Source of the DNA: Welwitschia mirabilis
Taxonomy: Eukaryota; Gnetophyta; Gnetopsida; Welwitschiales
Assembly (NCBI GenBank): GCA_051453625.1
Contig: JBOZIK010000001.1
Location: 83,260,344-83,324,343 of the forward strand
DNA: 64,000 nucleotides
Reading direction: 5' to 3'
In this document: positions 22,361-32,310 of the stretch, piece by piece
Numbering within the stretch: the stretch's first letter is position 1
Layout of the letters: every line of letters begins with the position of its first letter
Translations under genes and position numbers: made by a program
The notes under the pieces: generated by a model
What the model saw: the letters and a program-made list of their open reading frames with translations, nothing else
Told to the model about the DNA's origin: nothing
Databases searched by the model: none

Positions 22361-22835
22361 NNNNNNNNNNNNNNNNNNNNNNNNNNNNNNNNNNNNNNNN
22401 NNNNNNNNNNNNNNNNNNNNNNNNNNNNNNNNNNNNNNNNNNNNNNNNNNNNNNNNNNNNNNNNNNNNNNNNNNNNNNNNNNNNNNNNNNNNNNNNNNNN
22501 NNNNNNNNNNNNNNNNNNNNNNNNNNNNNNNNNNNNNNNNNNNNNNNNNNNNNNNNNNNNNNNNNNNNNNNNNNNNNNNNNNNNNNNNNNNNNNNNNNNN
22601 NNNNNNNNNNNNNNNNNNNNNNNNNNNNNNNNNNNNNNNNNNNNNNNNNNNNNNNNNNNNNNNNNNNNNNNNNNNNNNNNNNNNNNNNNNNNNNNNNNNN
22701 NNNNNNNNNNNNNNNNNNNNNNNNNNNNNNNNNNNNNNNNNNNNNNNNNNNNNNNNNNNNNNNNNNNNNNNNNNNNNNNNNNNNNNNNNNNNNNNNNNNN
22801 NNNNNNNNNNNNNNNNNNNNNNNNNNNNNNNNNNN
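22361..22835. other. Assembly gap (475 N) with duplicated borders
   Basis: The 80 or so bases before the gap (22276-22360) reappear after it (22836-22914), with two or three substitutions (GGTAATAG against GGTAAAAG). As at 21961, it looks like an overlap that was not merged or a haplotype duplicate. Confidence 0.95.
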
Positions 22836-22917
22836 CTAGAGGAGGGTGAACTTAAGACAAATGATCGGTAAAAGAATTGGGCTTCCATATTATATCTATA
22901 ATGATCAAATTAAATTC

Positions 22918-23136
22918 TTACATAATAAAGATGCATCTAATCAAATAAGTACTAGAGTCTTTCCTAGTCATGAGGTAACAAATAGCAGCATGGTTAGGAT
23001 AAACATTCATGTAAAAGCCTAAAAGATAGTGTCTAAGAGAATCAAGGCAAAATATAATGGCAAAAATTTCTTTTTCTATAGTAGTGTAATTCATCTGATC
23101 TCTAGGCAATGACTTGCTATGGTAAGAAATTATCTC
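22918..23136 (-). pseudogene. Gypsy RNase H remnant (element B)
   Basis: Minus-strand reading: IISYHSKSLPRDQMNYTT, then IEKEIFAIIFCLDSLRHYLL, then VYPNHAAICYLMTRKDSSTY and LIRCIF. It matches the Ty3/gypsy RNase H words NYTTTEKELLAVVFALDKFRxYL and VYTDHAALKYLL. The Asp of TDHAA is Asn (PNHAA). This open stretch is 63 codons without a stop, the best-preserved pol piece of element B. It is cut off at 23136. Confidence 0.9.
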
Positions 23137-23441
23137 TTTTACCTTTTTTCTTTAGCTTACTTTGAATATGCCTGCATGTAAGAGTTTTTACCTGAGTAGT
23201 TTAACCTATAATATAGGCATAAGAATATTAGATACATATTTATATTTCACTAATTATACTTGAGTATACTTTATTCTATTTACATTTTTCACGTTAATCC
23301 ATGGAGGTTATCATATTATCATGGAAGAATGTTTCTAGGATTAGCATAGCTCTAAGTATGCTTTAATTTCTTTAAGTACCTTATTAATATTTTAATTGAT
23401 ACCTTTTGAATATTTTTTATTATTGAAAGAAAAATATAAGA
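23137..23441 (+). repeat. Direct repeat, left copy (about 300 bp)
   Basis: Starts around CTTTAGCTTACTTTGAA and includes TTAATCCATGGAGGTTATCAT and TTTCTAGGATTAGCATAG. It matches 24924-25260 in the same orientation with clear divergence. It starts exactly where element B's RNase H ends, so it may be an LTR or edge of an inserted element. It ends in an N gap. Confidence 0.7.
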
Positions 23442-23541
23442 NNNNNNNNNNNNNNNNNNNNNNNNNNNNNNNNNNNNNNNNNNNNNNNNNNNNNNNNNNN
23501 NNNNNNNNNNNNNNNNNNNNNNNNNNNNNNNNNNNNNNNNN
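23442..23541. other. Assembly gap (100 N) next to a microsatellite
   Basis: Placeholder gap that ends at a TC/CA repeat. Confidence 0.99.
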
Positions 23542-23544
23542 TTT

Positions 23545-23574
23545 CACTCTCTCTTTGTCTCTCTCTCTCTCTCA

Positions 23575-23606
<32 letters not shown>

Positions 23607-23607
23607 T
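23545..23607 (+). repeat. (TC)n-(CA)n compound microsatellite
   Basis: TC dinucleotides with a few interruptions, then about nine CA units. Short open frames here are compositional. Confidence 0.95.
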
Positions 23608-24923
23608 TCTATTTCTTGTATAGCTTAGATATTAGAAGCTTAAAGCTAAGAAACTCTTGAGATTGGATCATCATCATCTTCAACTATCAAGGTCTTACTA
23701 ATATTTCTAAGTAAGCTTTTTATTTTTATTATCCATATGATATCTTTTTTCAATTGGAATAATGTGATATTTCATGATAAAATTATTTATGGCTTTTATG
23801 CAATGATGTTATAAAATATTATTTTCTCCTATTGGCACCCACCAAGATGTTATAGCGAGACATGAGGAGGTCTCTTGTGAGCAGTGATGGTGGATTACTA
23901 AAGGATGATTATGGCTAAGTGACGAGGGGGTTCATTATTAAGAAAAAGAAAATTAAATATCTATTTTTATTTTAGTATTATATTTATTTTTATCTATTAT
24001 GCATTAGAATCATCTTATTAGAAGTAAAGTTTGATCCTCAAAATTCTCTTTATGCTAGTACTCTTTCATGGAAAATCTCAAGGGTCATAGTAAATGTTTT
24101 TTTAATTAATTTTATTTTTCTTTATATAATAATTCTTTTCTTTTTATAAATGATTTGTGTTTCTATAACTAATTATTTAGTATATCCATTATTTCGCTGA
24201 TGTGAATTATTACTCAAGTAGTCATAGAAACTTTATAATATTTTTCTTATGATGAAAACTAAATTTCCATAATAGAGGCATAGGATAAAAACCCTATATC
24301 TTATTAATTAGTAGGTATAAATTAGTGAAAGTTTTTTCGAGAGCCTAGGATTGTGTCATAATGTGAATAATTTTTTAATGATTAATGATTTTTAACAAAG
24401 TTATTTATTATACTATAACTAAAAATAAATGCAGAAAATAGTACGCAAGTAATTTATGTTTCTATACCTATTTATCAACATATTCGCAAACTTGATAGAA
24501 AATTGAATAAGATTTCCAAAACATCTTAAATCATTTAAAAATGCAAAGTATGTTGAAAGTTATGATCATTTTAGTATAGTGTGATAGAACTATAATTTTA
24601 GAAAATTTAACAATTTTTAGCCTTAAATGATAAAGTTAGAAATAATACTTTTATAATTCCAAGATAGTTGAAGTTAGATTTTTAGGAACCTATTACATGT
24701 TTAGTTTCTGAAAAATTATTATAATTTAACTTTTACTTTTTAATTAATTAATTATTAATTTTTAACTATAATGTCTTCTTAAAGCTTGAAAATATCATAA
24801 TTAATGTTTAAAATTATAAAAAATATTACAAAAACTTTTACAGGAAAATTAAGTATATAAAATATGTTTATATTAGTAGACATAAGTTAAATTATTTATA
24901 ATTTGTATTTAATTATAAAAATA
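23608..24923. other. Unclassified DNA between the 300-bp direct repeats
   Basis: No protein domain seen on either strand. A slightly less AT-rich piece lies at 23830-23940 (GAGACATGAGGAGGTCTCTT, GAGCAGTGATGG). It could be the internal part of a small LTR-type or non-autonomous element bounded by the repeats at 23137 and 24924. Confidence 0.4.
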
Positions 24924-25260
24924 CCTTTTTTACGCTTTTTCTTTAGCTTACTTTGAACGTGCATGCTTATGAGAGTTTTCACCCTAAAAGTTTAAGTGAT
25001 AGAAGTAGTCTCTATATTATCACTTATTTTTATTAACTTATAATATAGCCATGTGAAATCTTAAAGAGATACTTGCATCTTAATGATTATGCTTGAGTTA
25101 TACTTTCTTTTGTTTACCTTCTTTGCATCAATCCATGGAGATTTTCATATAAGCATGGAAGAGTGTTCTAGGATTAGCATAGTTCTAGGTATGTTTTAGT
25201 TTCTTTAAGTACATTATTTTATTTTTTAATTATTATAAAAAGAAAAAAGGAAAAGAATAT
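24924..25260 (+). repeat. Direct repeat, right copy (about 300 bp)
   Basis: Second copy of 23137-23441: CTTTAGCTTACTTTGAACG, CATCAATCCATGGAGATTTTC, TTCTAGGATTAGCATAGTTC. The two starts are about 1.79 kb apart. Confidence 0.7.
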
Positions 25261-27286
25261 TTCTTTTATTTATATAGAAAACCAAAGAAAAAATTATTTC
25301 CTTTATCTAGATTTTTATTATTATAATCTTAGAAAAAAAGAAATGTTCTTTTATGCTTATTTGTGTTTTATGGTTGTTTCTATAAAATGAACCAAATGAT
25401 GATTAGAATTATTATAATTAAATAAATAATTTACTAAATATTTACATTAGTTAGAATTATTTACATTCATTTTTATGGTGTATTCATTAAATAGAACTAA
25501 ATCAAGATAATTCTAATAATGTTCATCCCCACAATTGGATTTCATTACCAAAGTGAATTGTATTGCATTTTTTCTATAGTACCATCCTAAAAGTGGATTT
25601 AATCATCACTCTCCTACCTTCTCCATGTATGAACCTACCTTGACTTAATATCTTAAGCCTTTAGCATCAATGGATCATATTGCACCATCTAGAAATGTTT
25701 CAAGGAAGTGATGGTCATTTATAAGCATGCATCCACTTCATGCACCACTTGTTACCTATATTAAAGGTATATTGAGTTGAGTTGAAAGCATAAAATTTGA
25801 GCTACATTGTTTTTGTATAATTTAGAATCTAAAGTAAAAACAACTCACATTCAGAGGATGGCCAAATATTAAGTTGAAATGCCATTAATTGGAGTTGCAA
25901 CCTTCTATTATAATAGTTAGGTATCATTCTTAAAACATATCCATGTATATTGACAGCAAGTTTATATCTCATTAACTATTCACAAGATATATTTTATGTG
26001 ATGAAAACTAGTAACAAATGAAGTACACAAACTTATAACATCACCATTGGTTATAAACGAAAATAACCTAGAAATTAATTATAGATAAATATAATAATAT
26101 TAATATGATTTATCTTTCTTAAAAATAGAAAGTCTAATTAAGGAGTAAGTACAATTTGGTCCTATGTTCCATTCTATATATTAGATAAAAAGCTGTTAAA
26201 GAATAAAGGAAGAAGGAAACAAAGTGCTTAATTAGGGTTAGAAAAAAGTGGATATCGCACAATGCTAATAATCTAAATAATGACAATGAAATTTTCAGTT
26301 ATATTAACTTTAATTTTTGACATGTCATTGAGAAAGAAACATTTTACCTAGAATTATTATGAAAAATTATGTAAGTTGATAATTTATATTAAAAAGTGCC
26401 AAAGATATAATTTTATGATAAAATAGATACTTTAGTATCTTTACCTAAGCAAAATTAATTAAATATATGTGTCTAAATGTTAATTTTTATATGTAATAAG
26501 ACTTCCTAACCAAACTTTCACTAGATTATTAGCAAAAAGTATGGGAAAAATTGGCATAACGTGGAAAAATTCTAAAGAAAAGTAGTCAAGTATGTGAATG
26601 ATAGATTATTTAAAATGTTTGGACCAATTTTTGAAAAATAAGATATCAAAATTAGAAAAATTATTTGAAAAATAAATGTCATACCTCTTAGCCAAAGTTA
26701 AACTTTCTCCTATAAATTTAGAAGATAGAAAACTTTGATACAAATTTATGAGATTATGTTACCACCCTTTTTAAAAATGTTCTTCATGAGATATTATTTT
26801 ATTAGAAAAAAGAAATATGCAAAGTAATATAAGTAAGCTATAATGCAGAGAAATAACTTTTAAGAGGGAGGAAAAAGAAAAAAAATTAGAATCTTCATGT
26901 TTTAATCCTATTTTACCAACAAATAAGATTTTATCTTTGTGCAATTTCAATTTATAAATAAAATACTTATATCTCATGTTATTGTTTTCATAAAAATAGG
27001 GTAAGAATAAATTGATAATAAACATGGAAAAGGATAGTACAAAGTAGGCTCAACCATGCAACTTATAAATAAAAGTGACAACTTACTTATGCTAATAGCT
27101 ATATTTTATTGTGATTTTTAATGGATTTCAATATCAAAATAGTAATAGTATTAATAAGTAACTTATGAAAATTCAACAATTAGAAGTGAATATTAAGTAT
27201 AGATATTAAAGAAAAAAAAAGGTAAAAGATCTTCAACTTCCACTTTATGTTTCCATAATTTACCTTTTTACACTCATATATAATAT
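25261..27286. other. No recognised feature
   Basis: About 2 kb of AT-rich DNA. I see no readable domain, LTR end or long repeat. Open stretches such as 26771-27025 (minus) are Leu/Phe/Lys-rich and have no recognisable motif. Confidence 0.5.
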
Positions 27287-28496
27287 TGTGGTGCTATTTG
27301 TGCAAATGTTGTGTCCTTAAATAAATTTTGTAAGTCACAAATATATAGTTTTTGCATAACACAATACACTAATATATATGAAAGTAACTCAGACATTGTA
27401 ATCTTGTTGAAGGTATAGGCAAGAAGAAAGAGAACTAATTTCAAAAATGAAACACTATGTAACCTTAAAGTAGAACAAAATAACAATGTAAAAATAACAA
27501 TGCACATGAATATACTATGCAAATGAAATGTAAGTCCTATTCTAAATGTAACTTTATTTGATTACAAATCATCCTATCATACAGACTAACCATTTATAAC
27601 TTACATCAATTAAGGAAAGTTGTCACTATACCAAGCCAACTTAAGCTATTAGGTATGTCAAACAGAATATGAAAATAATGCAAAGTTAATCTAAGAAATG
27701 AAATACAATGCACCTAAACTAATAATGTCAACGTTAACAAAGGTTACCCTCATGATATATATTACCAAACAAGTTGTCACAAAAATAGAGGTAACATAAA
27801 TCATAAGGTAAATGCACATAACAAAAAGATTTAAAAATAAACCTCAATGAAGGATACAGAGCCCAATAGAAAGGAAGGCATCTCTTTATAATAATAATAA
27901 ATGGATATCCTACCCTATAATCTCTTTTCATGAGAGTTTTCAATGTCAAGGAAGATAAAAATGAAGTCAAGGATAAAAGACGTATTTATTACAAAATAGA
28001 CTTTAAAATCATAAAAAACAAATAGACATACTAATAACCCTAATAACTAGATAAGAAGATCTAAGCTACATGGCTAGAGTTTGATGAAGTTTGATGAATC
28101 ATTTATTGTAGGTATTATCCTTTTGTTCATTCAGACATCATAGGAGACAATATCATATCATATGACCTACACATCAATTGCTAGACTAATCCAATAAGCA
28201 TCCTTCTTTGCTCAAGTATTTTGTTGTCCATACTATTATATAGATAATTAGGTAAATGATGGAAATTTATGAAGTATTTTGTATATTGCATTAGCCTATT
28301 TGATTACAAGATTATTATCTTAGATAGAAAGTATTATAAATTATTTTAAATGCTGTCAAATGTAATGAAGATTACATGTTTCAATGACATTTGCCTTAGC
28401 TCTTTATTATAGTCAAAAATTAGCATAAAACTATATAATATCATGAAAAATTACTCAAAATACCCTATTAAATACATAAAATTTAGTAGTGTAACA
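27287..28496 (-). repeat. 3' LTR of gypsy element C
   Basis: 1,210 bp; plus strand runs from TGTGGTGCTATTTGTGC to ...TAGTGTAACA. It shares its U5 end (AATACACTAATATATATGAA, near 27363) and several central blocks with the B and A LTRs. A decayed polypurine tract follows, so it is a 3' LTR on the minus strand. A TATA-like word at about 27985 is weaker than in A or B. Confidence 0.7.
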
Positions 28497-28511
28497 CATC
28501 CCTGACTTAGA
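28497..28511 (-). other. Decayed polypurine tract of element C
   Basis: Minus strand TCTAAGTCAGGGATG stands where B has CTAAGTGGGGGACTA. The following plus-strand text CTTGTCAGTCCTGATAAAGC also matches B and A. Confidence 0.55.
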
Positions 28512-28999
28512 CTTGTCAGTCCTGATAAAGCTAAATGAACAATCATAATTGCAAGCTAAATTGACTAATAATGAATCTACTAGAGAACTATGAAATAAAC
28601 TTAGAAAGATTTTTAAGAATCTCAAAATGTAAGACAAAAAATTCAAAAATAAATAACTAAATTTTTAGCTATGTAGTACAACTCCCTATAATATCATCTT
28701 GGTGCTTGTCTAGATGATGGAGGGGATGATAGGCTGAAAAATTATTTTTGAGAAATAGAATCCTATGAAATTATTTTCAAAAAGATAACATTAAATACAC
28801 TAGTAATTAATATCCTCCCACTAAAATTCACAGTAGATAAAAGATAATCATGTATGAATAAATAATCCTTATCTTGAAGTATCAAAAATAATATGTAAAA
28901 CTGAAAATATACACCATGATGATACTTAAAAAAATAATGAATCTATATATATTATGATTTTTATATAATAAATAAAGGCAAAGGTATAAAAAATACAAT
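28512..28999 (-). other. 3' untranslated region of element C
   Basis: Non-coding; matches the start of the A and B 3' regions. A GATGAC-type motif is at 28680-28725. Confidence 0.5.
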
Positions 29000-30270
29000 A
29001 ACAAAAAGTTACTCCCCTTGTCTAGTTATGATAAACTCCTAGTGGATGACAAGATCTGTGTAGAAGAAGAAGAGGAAAGATGCTCAAGATCTACAAGGAA
29101 ATGGTGGTCAATTAAAGTTATGATCATGTGCACTATCTTGTCTCCCTACACTTAAACTACTTCTGGAAGATCTACTATGTCATCTGCTCTATCTGTAAGA
29201 CGCATTATCGCACATCCACTAGCTGCTTCTTGATGTACTATACTCTCCTCTCAACCATGGTGATCCTCTACTCTAATGTTGAAACAACTTGATCCACTAT
29301 CTCTCTAATCTTTTAAGTGATCTCTATTAAGGAATCTTCAATGTACTCCATAGTAGTACCAACTGCAAGTCTCTATACCTGAGGTCTCTCTACCTCTCCT
29401 AGTATGTCGATGTTCATGTCCTGTAGGTAATAAGCTAAAGTTTGTATATGCATGAATCTCTACTTATCCACAGGCTTTGGTATGCCGAAGCATCTAAATA
29501 TGATTAAGAGAAGGCATGAATATCCCAGAGTCTGAAGTTGACATTCCTTTATCATAGTCTTGAGTCTCCTTCAAATAAATATAGCTAAATCCATCTCCTT
29601 GCCTTGCTTGAACATTACTACTATCTATAAGTATGCCACCATAGCATGAATGTTATAGAAGAATGGACTGATGTTATAAATCAATCCTCTATGTAGAACC
29701 TGATAGGTCGGTGTCAACTATGTAATCAAAACTCCCCACTTATCTAAGGTAAAATCTACTAATATATCAAGTTCTATGCTATAAGTATGATGCTCATCTA
29801 TGCTATCAGCTAAATGTATGCAAATGATTCCAATACCACTAAGATAGATTACTACAGTAATGTGATTCAAGAGAATAGTAATTTTGTGATCTTGAATGAT
29901 GACTACAATCATGTCAATGAGCTAGCCACAAGCATTAAACCGTTGGTCGATATGGGTCGTATCATTAAACTTCCTAGTCTCAGATATGTAGTATGCCTTG
30001 TGTGCATCTAATATCCACTAAAGCTATAAGTCTGTCAATGTCTAGTCCATCTCTGACTCTATGTAGTTCATGAAATTGCCAAAGTACCTCTCAACATAAA
30101 TGGCCACAGTCTAAATGGTAAGGAATTTAACATGAGGAGGTGAAGGGTGGACTGGCTCTGCTTGCTTGATCTTTAGTGGTGTCAATGAACCCATATCCTA
30201 CTTAATAGTCTCAACCTCTGCCTCAACCTATCTAGCTCTATGTGTGTGTGGCCTACTTAGTTATAAATTC
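29000..30270 (-). pseudogene. Athila-like extra ORF, copy 1
   Basis: Read on the minus strand it gives, across stops, YQVLHRGLIYNISPFFYNIH, then KEMDLAIFI, then GYSCLLLIIFRCFGIPKP and NIDILGEVERPQV. This looks like the plant 'putative transposon protein' / Athila ORF-1 type, with a Leu-rich core and a 'LGYPxLIxRLCxxxGV'-like segment, from memory of those families. It lies next to the 3' LTR, the place of the extra ORF in Athila elements. A second copy of its 3' half is at 31032-31700. Base composition is visibly less AT-rich than the surroundings, so this copy may be younger. Not functional. Confidence 0.5.
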
Positions 30271-30930
30271 AAAACTTATCACATGAAGTCAGGTAGAAAT
30301 CTCTAAGATGCCCCATAAATTGGTTTTTAATGTGTAAAAATTGTAAAATATGTCCTATCCCCCTCAAAAGTGTCAATACATCCCATATTACCTAGTCATG
30401 TGAAGAAAAATTCGAAATGTGCAAAAAAAGTTAAAAACTATAAATTAGATGGGTCCCGTATAAGGTGAAAATAAAAATGCCCAAATGAAACGTTTAATCC
30501 CCTAGAAACATAGAGCACATCGTATGCATAAATATTCCCTAAAGGACCACTATGTTTCTACTTATGGTTTTTAAGAAAATGAGGTTTAAAAGTAAAAAAC
30601 CTAATTCTACCTTGTAAAGTGCATAATTCATCATAACTTGCAAAATACATGGTGAAAACCAGATCTGTAAGTTCGAAATCAAAGACACAAAAACTTGGAC
30701 AATATATGTGGAAATTACACATTGAAAGGCTAAAAAATGAGAGAAAAATTAAAGAAAAATTTGGGAGAGAGAAAAACATACCTCATTTTGCAAAATCTTG
30801 TGAAATCTAGAAATCTGGGACACAAATTTGACTGGGAAGAGTTTCAGCACATTAGTAAGGACCAGGGTATTGTCATCTCTTGAGAGAATGAGCAAAATTA
30901 ACAAAATTATAAAATCTAAAAATCTGGATA
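30271..30930 (-). other. Second 3'-region-like segment beside the Athila-like ORF
   Basis: The text near 30340-30410 (ATGTCCTATCCCCCTCAAAA, then CATCCCATATTAC) matches the untranslated regions of B (19745-19800) and A (7655-7700). The same type of non-coding DNA thus occurs on both sides of the ORF, which suggests a duplication or nested copies. No coding sequence recognised. Confidence 0.45.
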
Positions 30931-31030
30931 NNNNNNNNNNNNNNNNNNNNNNNNNNNNNNNNNNNNNNNNNNNNNNNNNNNNNNNNNNNNNNNNNNNNNN
31001 NNNNNNNNNNNNNNNNNNNNNNNNNNNNNN
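30931..31030. other. Assembly gap (100 N)
   Basis: Placeholder gap between the untranslated-like segment and the second ORF copy. Confidence 0.99.
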
Positions 31031-31031
31031 G

Positions 31032-31700
31032 CTACTTTTTGGTGTGATATACTCTCCTCTTAACTATCTAGATCCTCTACTCTAATGTAAAAATGCCTTA
31101 GTTTATAATTCCTTTAATGATCTTAATAGTATTTATTAGAAGAACCTAAATCTACTTTATAGTAGTACCAACTATAGGTCTCTAAACTTGAGGTTTCCCT
31201 ACCTCTCTTGATATCTATATGTTCATGTCCTATAGGTAATGAGATAAAGTCTATATATGTGTGAATCTCTACTAACCTACAAGCTCTAATATGTTGAAGA
31301 GTCTAAACATGACTAAGAGAAGGCACAGATATCCTAGAGTGTGAATCTAACATGCCTTTACCATCATCATAAGTCTCCTTCATATGAATGTAGGGAGGTC
31401 CATCTACTCATCTTCCTAAACACTAATAATATTTGTAAATGTATTACATAGCATGACTATCATGGAATAATGAGTTGATGTTATGAATCATTTCTCTATG
31501 TAAAATTCAATAGGAAGGTATCAACTCTATAACTAAAATATCCCGCATATTTAGAGTTAGATCTACTGACATATTAAGAACTTTACTATAATCATGGTGT
31601 TCCTCTATATCACTAGTTAAATGTCTATGTGTACTACTAATAACATAAAGATTAGTCACTGTAGCAATGTGGTTTTAAAGAATAGCAATCTCATGGCCTT
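31032..31700 (-). pseudogene. Athila-like extra ORF, copy 2 (partial)
   Basis: A direct repeat of about 29228-29890: both contain TATACTCTCCTCT, CTACTCTAATGT, ATAGTAGTACCAACT, GATGTTCATGTCCTGTAGG (here ATATGTTCATGTCCTATAGG) and AGAGAAGGCA. Copy 2 has more A/T at former C/G sites, so it seems older or more methylated. Its 5' part is hidden by the gap. Confidence 0.75.
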
Positions 31701-32046
31701 AAAGCAAATAGTGCCATTAAAGTAGAGGCAACTGATAAGTAAGAAAGGAGTTCTTATAACATATTCCCTTAATTAATTAAAGGTATTCTTCCTTCCAACT
31801 TGGTGTAAAAAAAATCTAACAGCACCAACAAGATTATGTGTAGCCAATAAATTTCATTTTATAAAGATCTAATGCTAGTCATATTTGTATTTTTTACTAA
31901 AGTACACTTATTCCAAGTTCTAAGGTTATGATAGCTAATTTTAAATGCTATCTCTACTTAGATTGAAGATTATTTGATACTAGTTATATTTTTTAGCATC
32001 TAATGATCCAACCTATTATGTTACTCTAGAGTGACAAAGGAAGGTT
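31701..32046. other. No recognised feature
   Basis: AT-rich DNA between the Athila-like fragment and the CACTA-like terminus. Nothing readable. Confidence 0.5.
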
Positions 32047-32049
32047 ACA
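32047..32049. repeat. Possible left 3-bp target duplication (ACA)
   Basis: ACA directly before CACTG, repeated at 42638-42640. Three bases can match by chance; five (TTACA) match if the flanking TT, which on the right also serves as the element end, is included. Confidence 0.4.
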
Positions 32050-32059
32050 CACTGTAAAA

Positions 32060-32310
32060 AATACAGGCTTCTAAGGTATTTCTTCATACAATGCTTAAAA
32101 GCCTATATGATTTTAAGGCTTTTCTAAGGTTTTTTAATAAAATTACCTTAAAATATCATTTAAGGATTCTTTACAATAGATGCCTTAAAAGGATTCTGAG
32201 GTATTTTATCAAATGAATGCTTCAACATCCTTTTGAGGCGTCTCTAGTAAAAAATGCCTCAAAGGTATTTAAGGTGTTTTACATAATGAATGTCTTAAAA
32301 GGTCAAATTT
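32060..32310. repeat. Left subterminal repeat array of the CACTA-like element
   Basis: Repeated words: ATGCTTAAAAGCC, TTTTAAGGCTTTTCTAAGG, ATGCCTTAAAAGG, GAGGCGTCTCTAGTAAAAAA, ATGCCTCAAAGG, TTAAGGTGTTTTACATAATG and TGTCTTAAAAGG. They occur in both orientations at 15-40-bp spacing. Such arrays bind the element's own proteins in En/Spm; that role is inferred here. Confidence 0.65.

Larger units (their letters stand above)
18190..23136 (-). mobile_element. Gypsy LTR retrotransposon B, 3' half with pol
   Basis: Minus-strand element: 3' LTR (18190-19280), polypurine tract, 1.5-kb 3' untranslated region, integrase (20968-21960), the spacer typical of Athila/Tat pol (22061-22340) and RNase H (22918-23136). 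Reverse transcriptase, protease, gag and the 5' LTR are missing. The coding sequence stops abruptly at 23136, where an unrelated 300-bp repeat begins. It shares LTR, polypurine tract and untranslated blocks with A, so it represents a pol-bearing member of that family. Three gaps interrupt it. TATTT at 18185-18189 may be one target duplication, but no partner is visible. Confidence 0.8.

Noticed and set aside
27734-27970. Open frame of 78 codons (minus strand)
   Set aside because: Located in the C LTR, where homologous LTRs of A and B have no corresponding frame.
29718-30011. Overlapping open frames on both strands at 29.7-30.0 kb
   Set aside because: Both lie in the Athila-like ORF copy 1; the minus strand carries the family resemblance and the plus-strand frame is its shadow.
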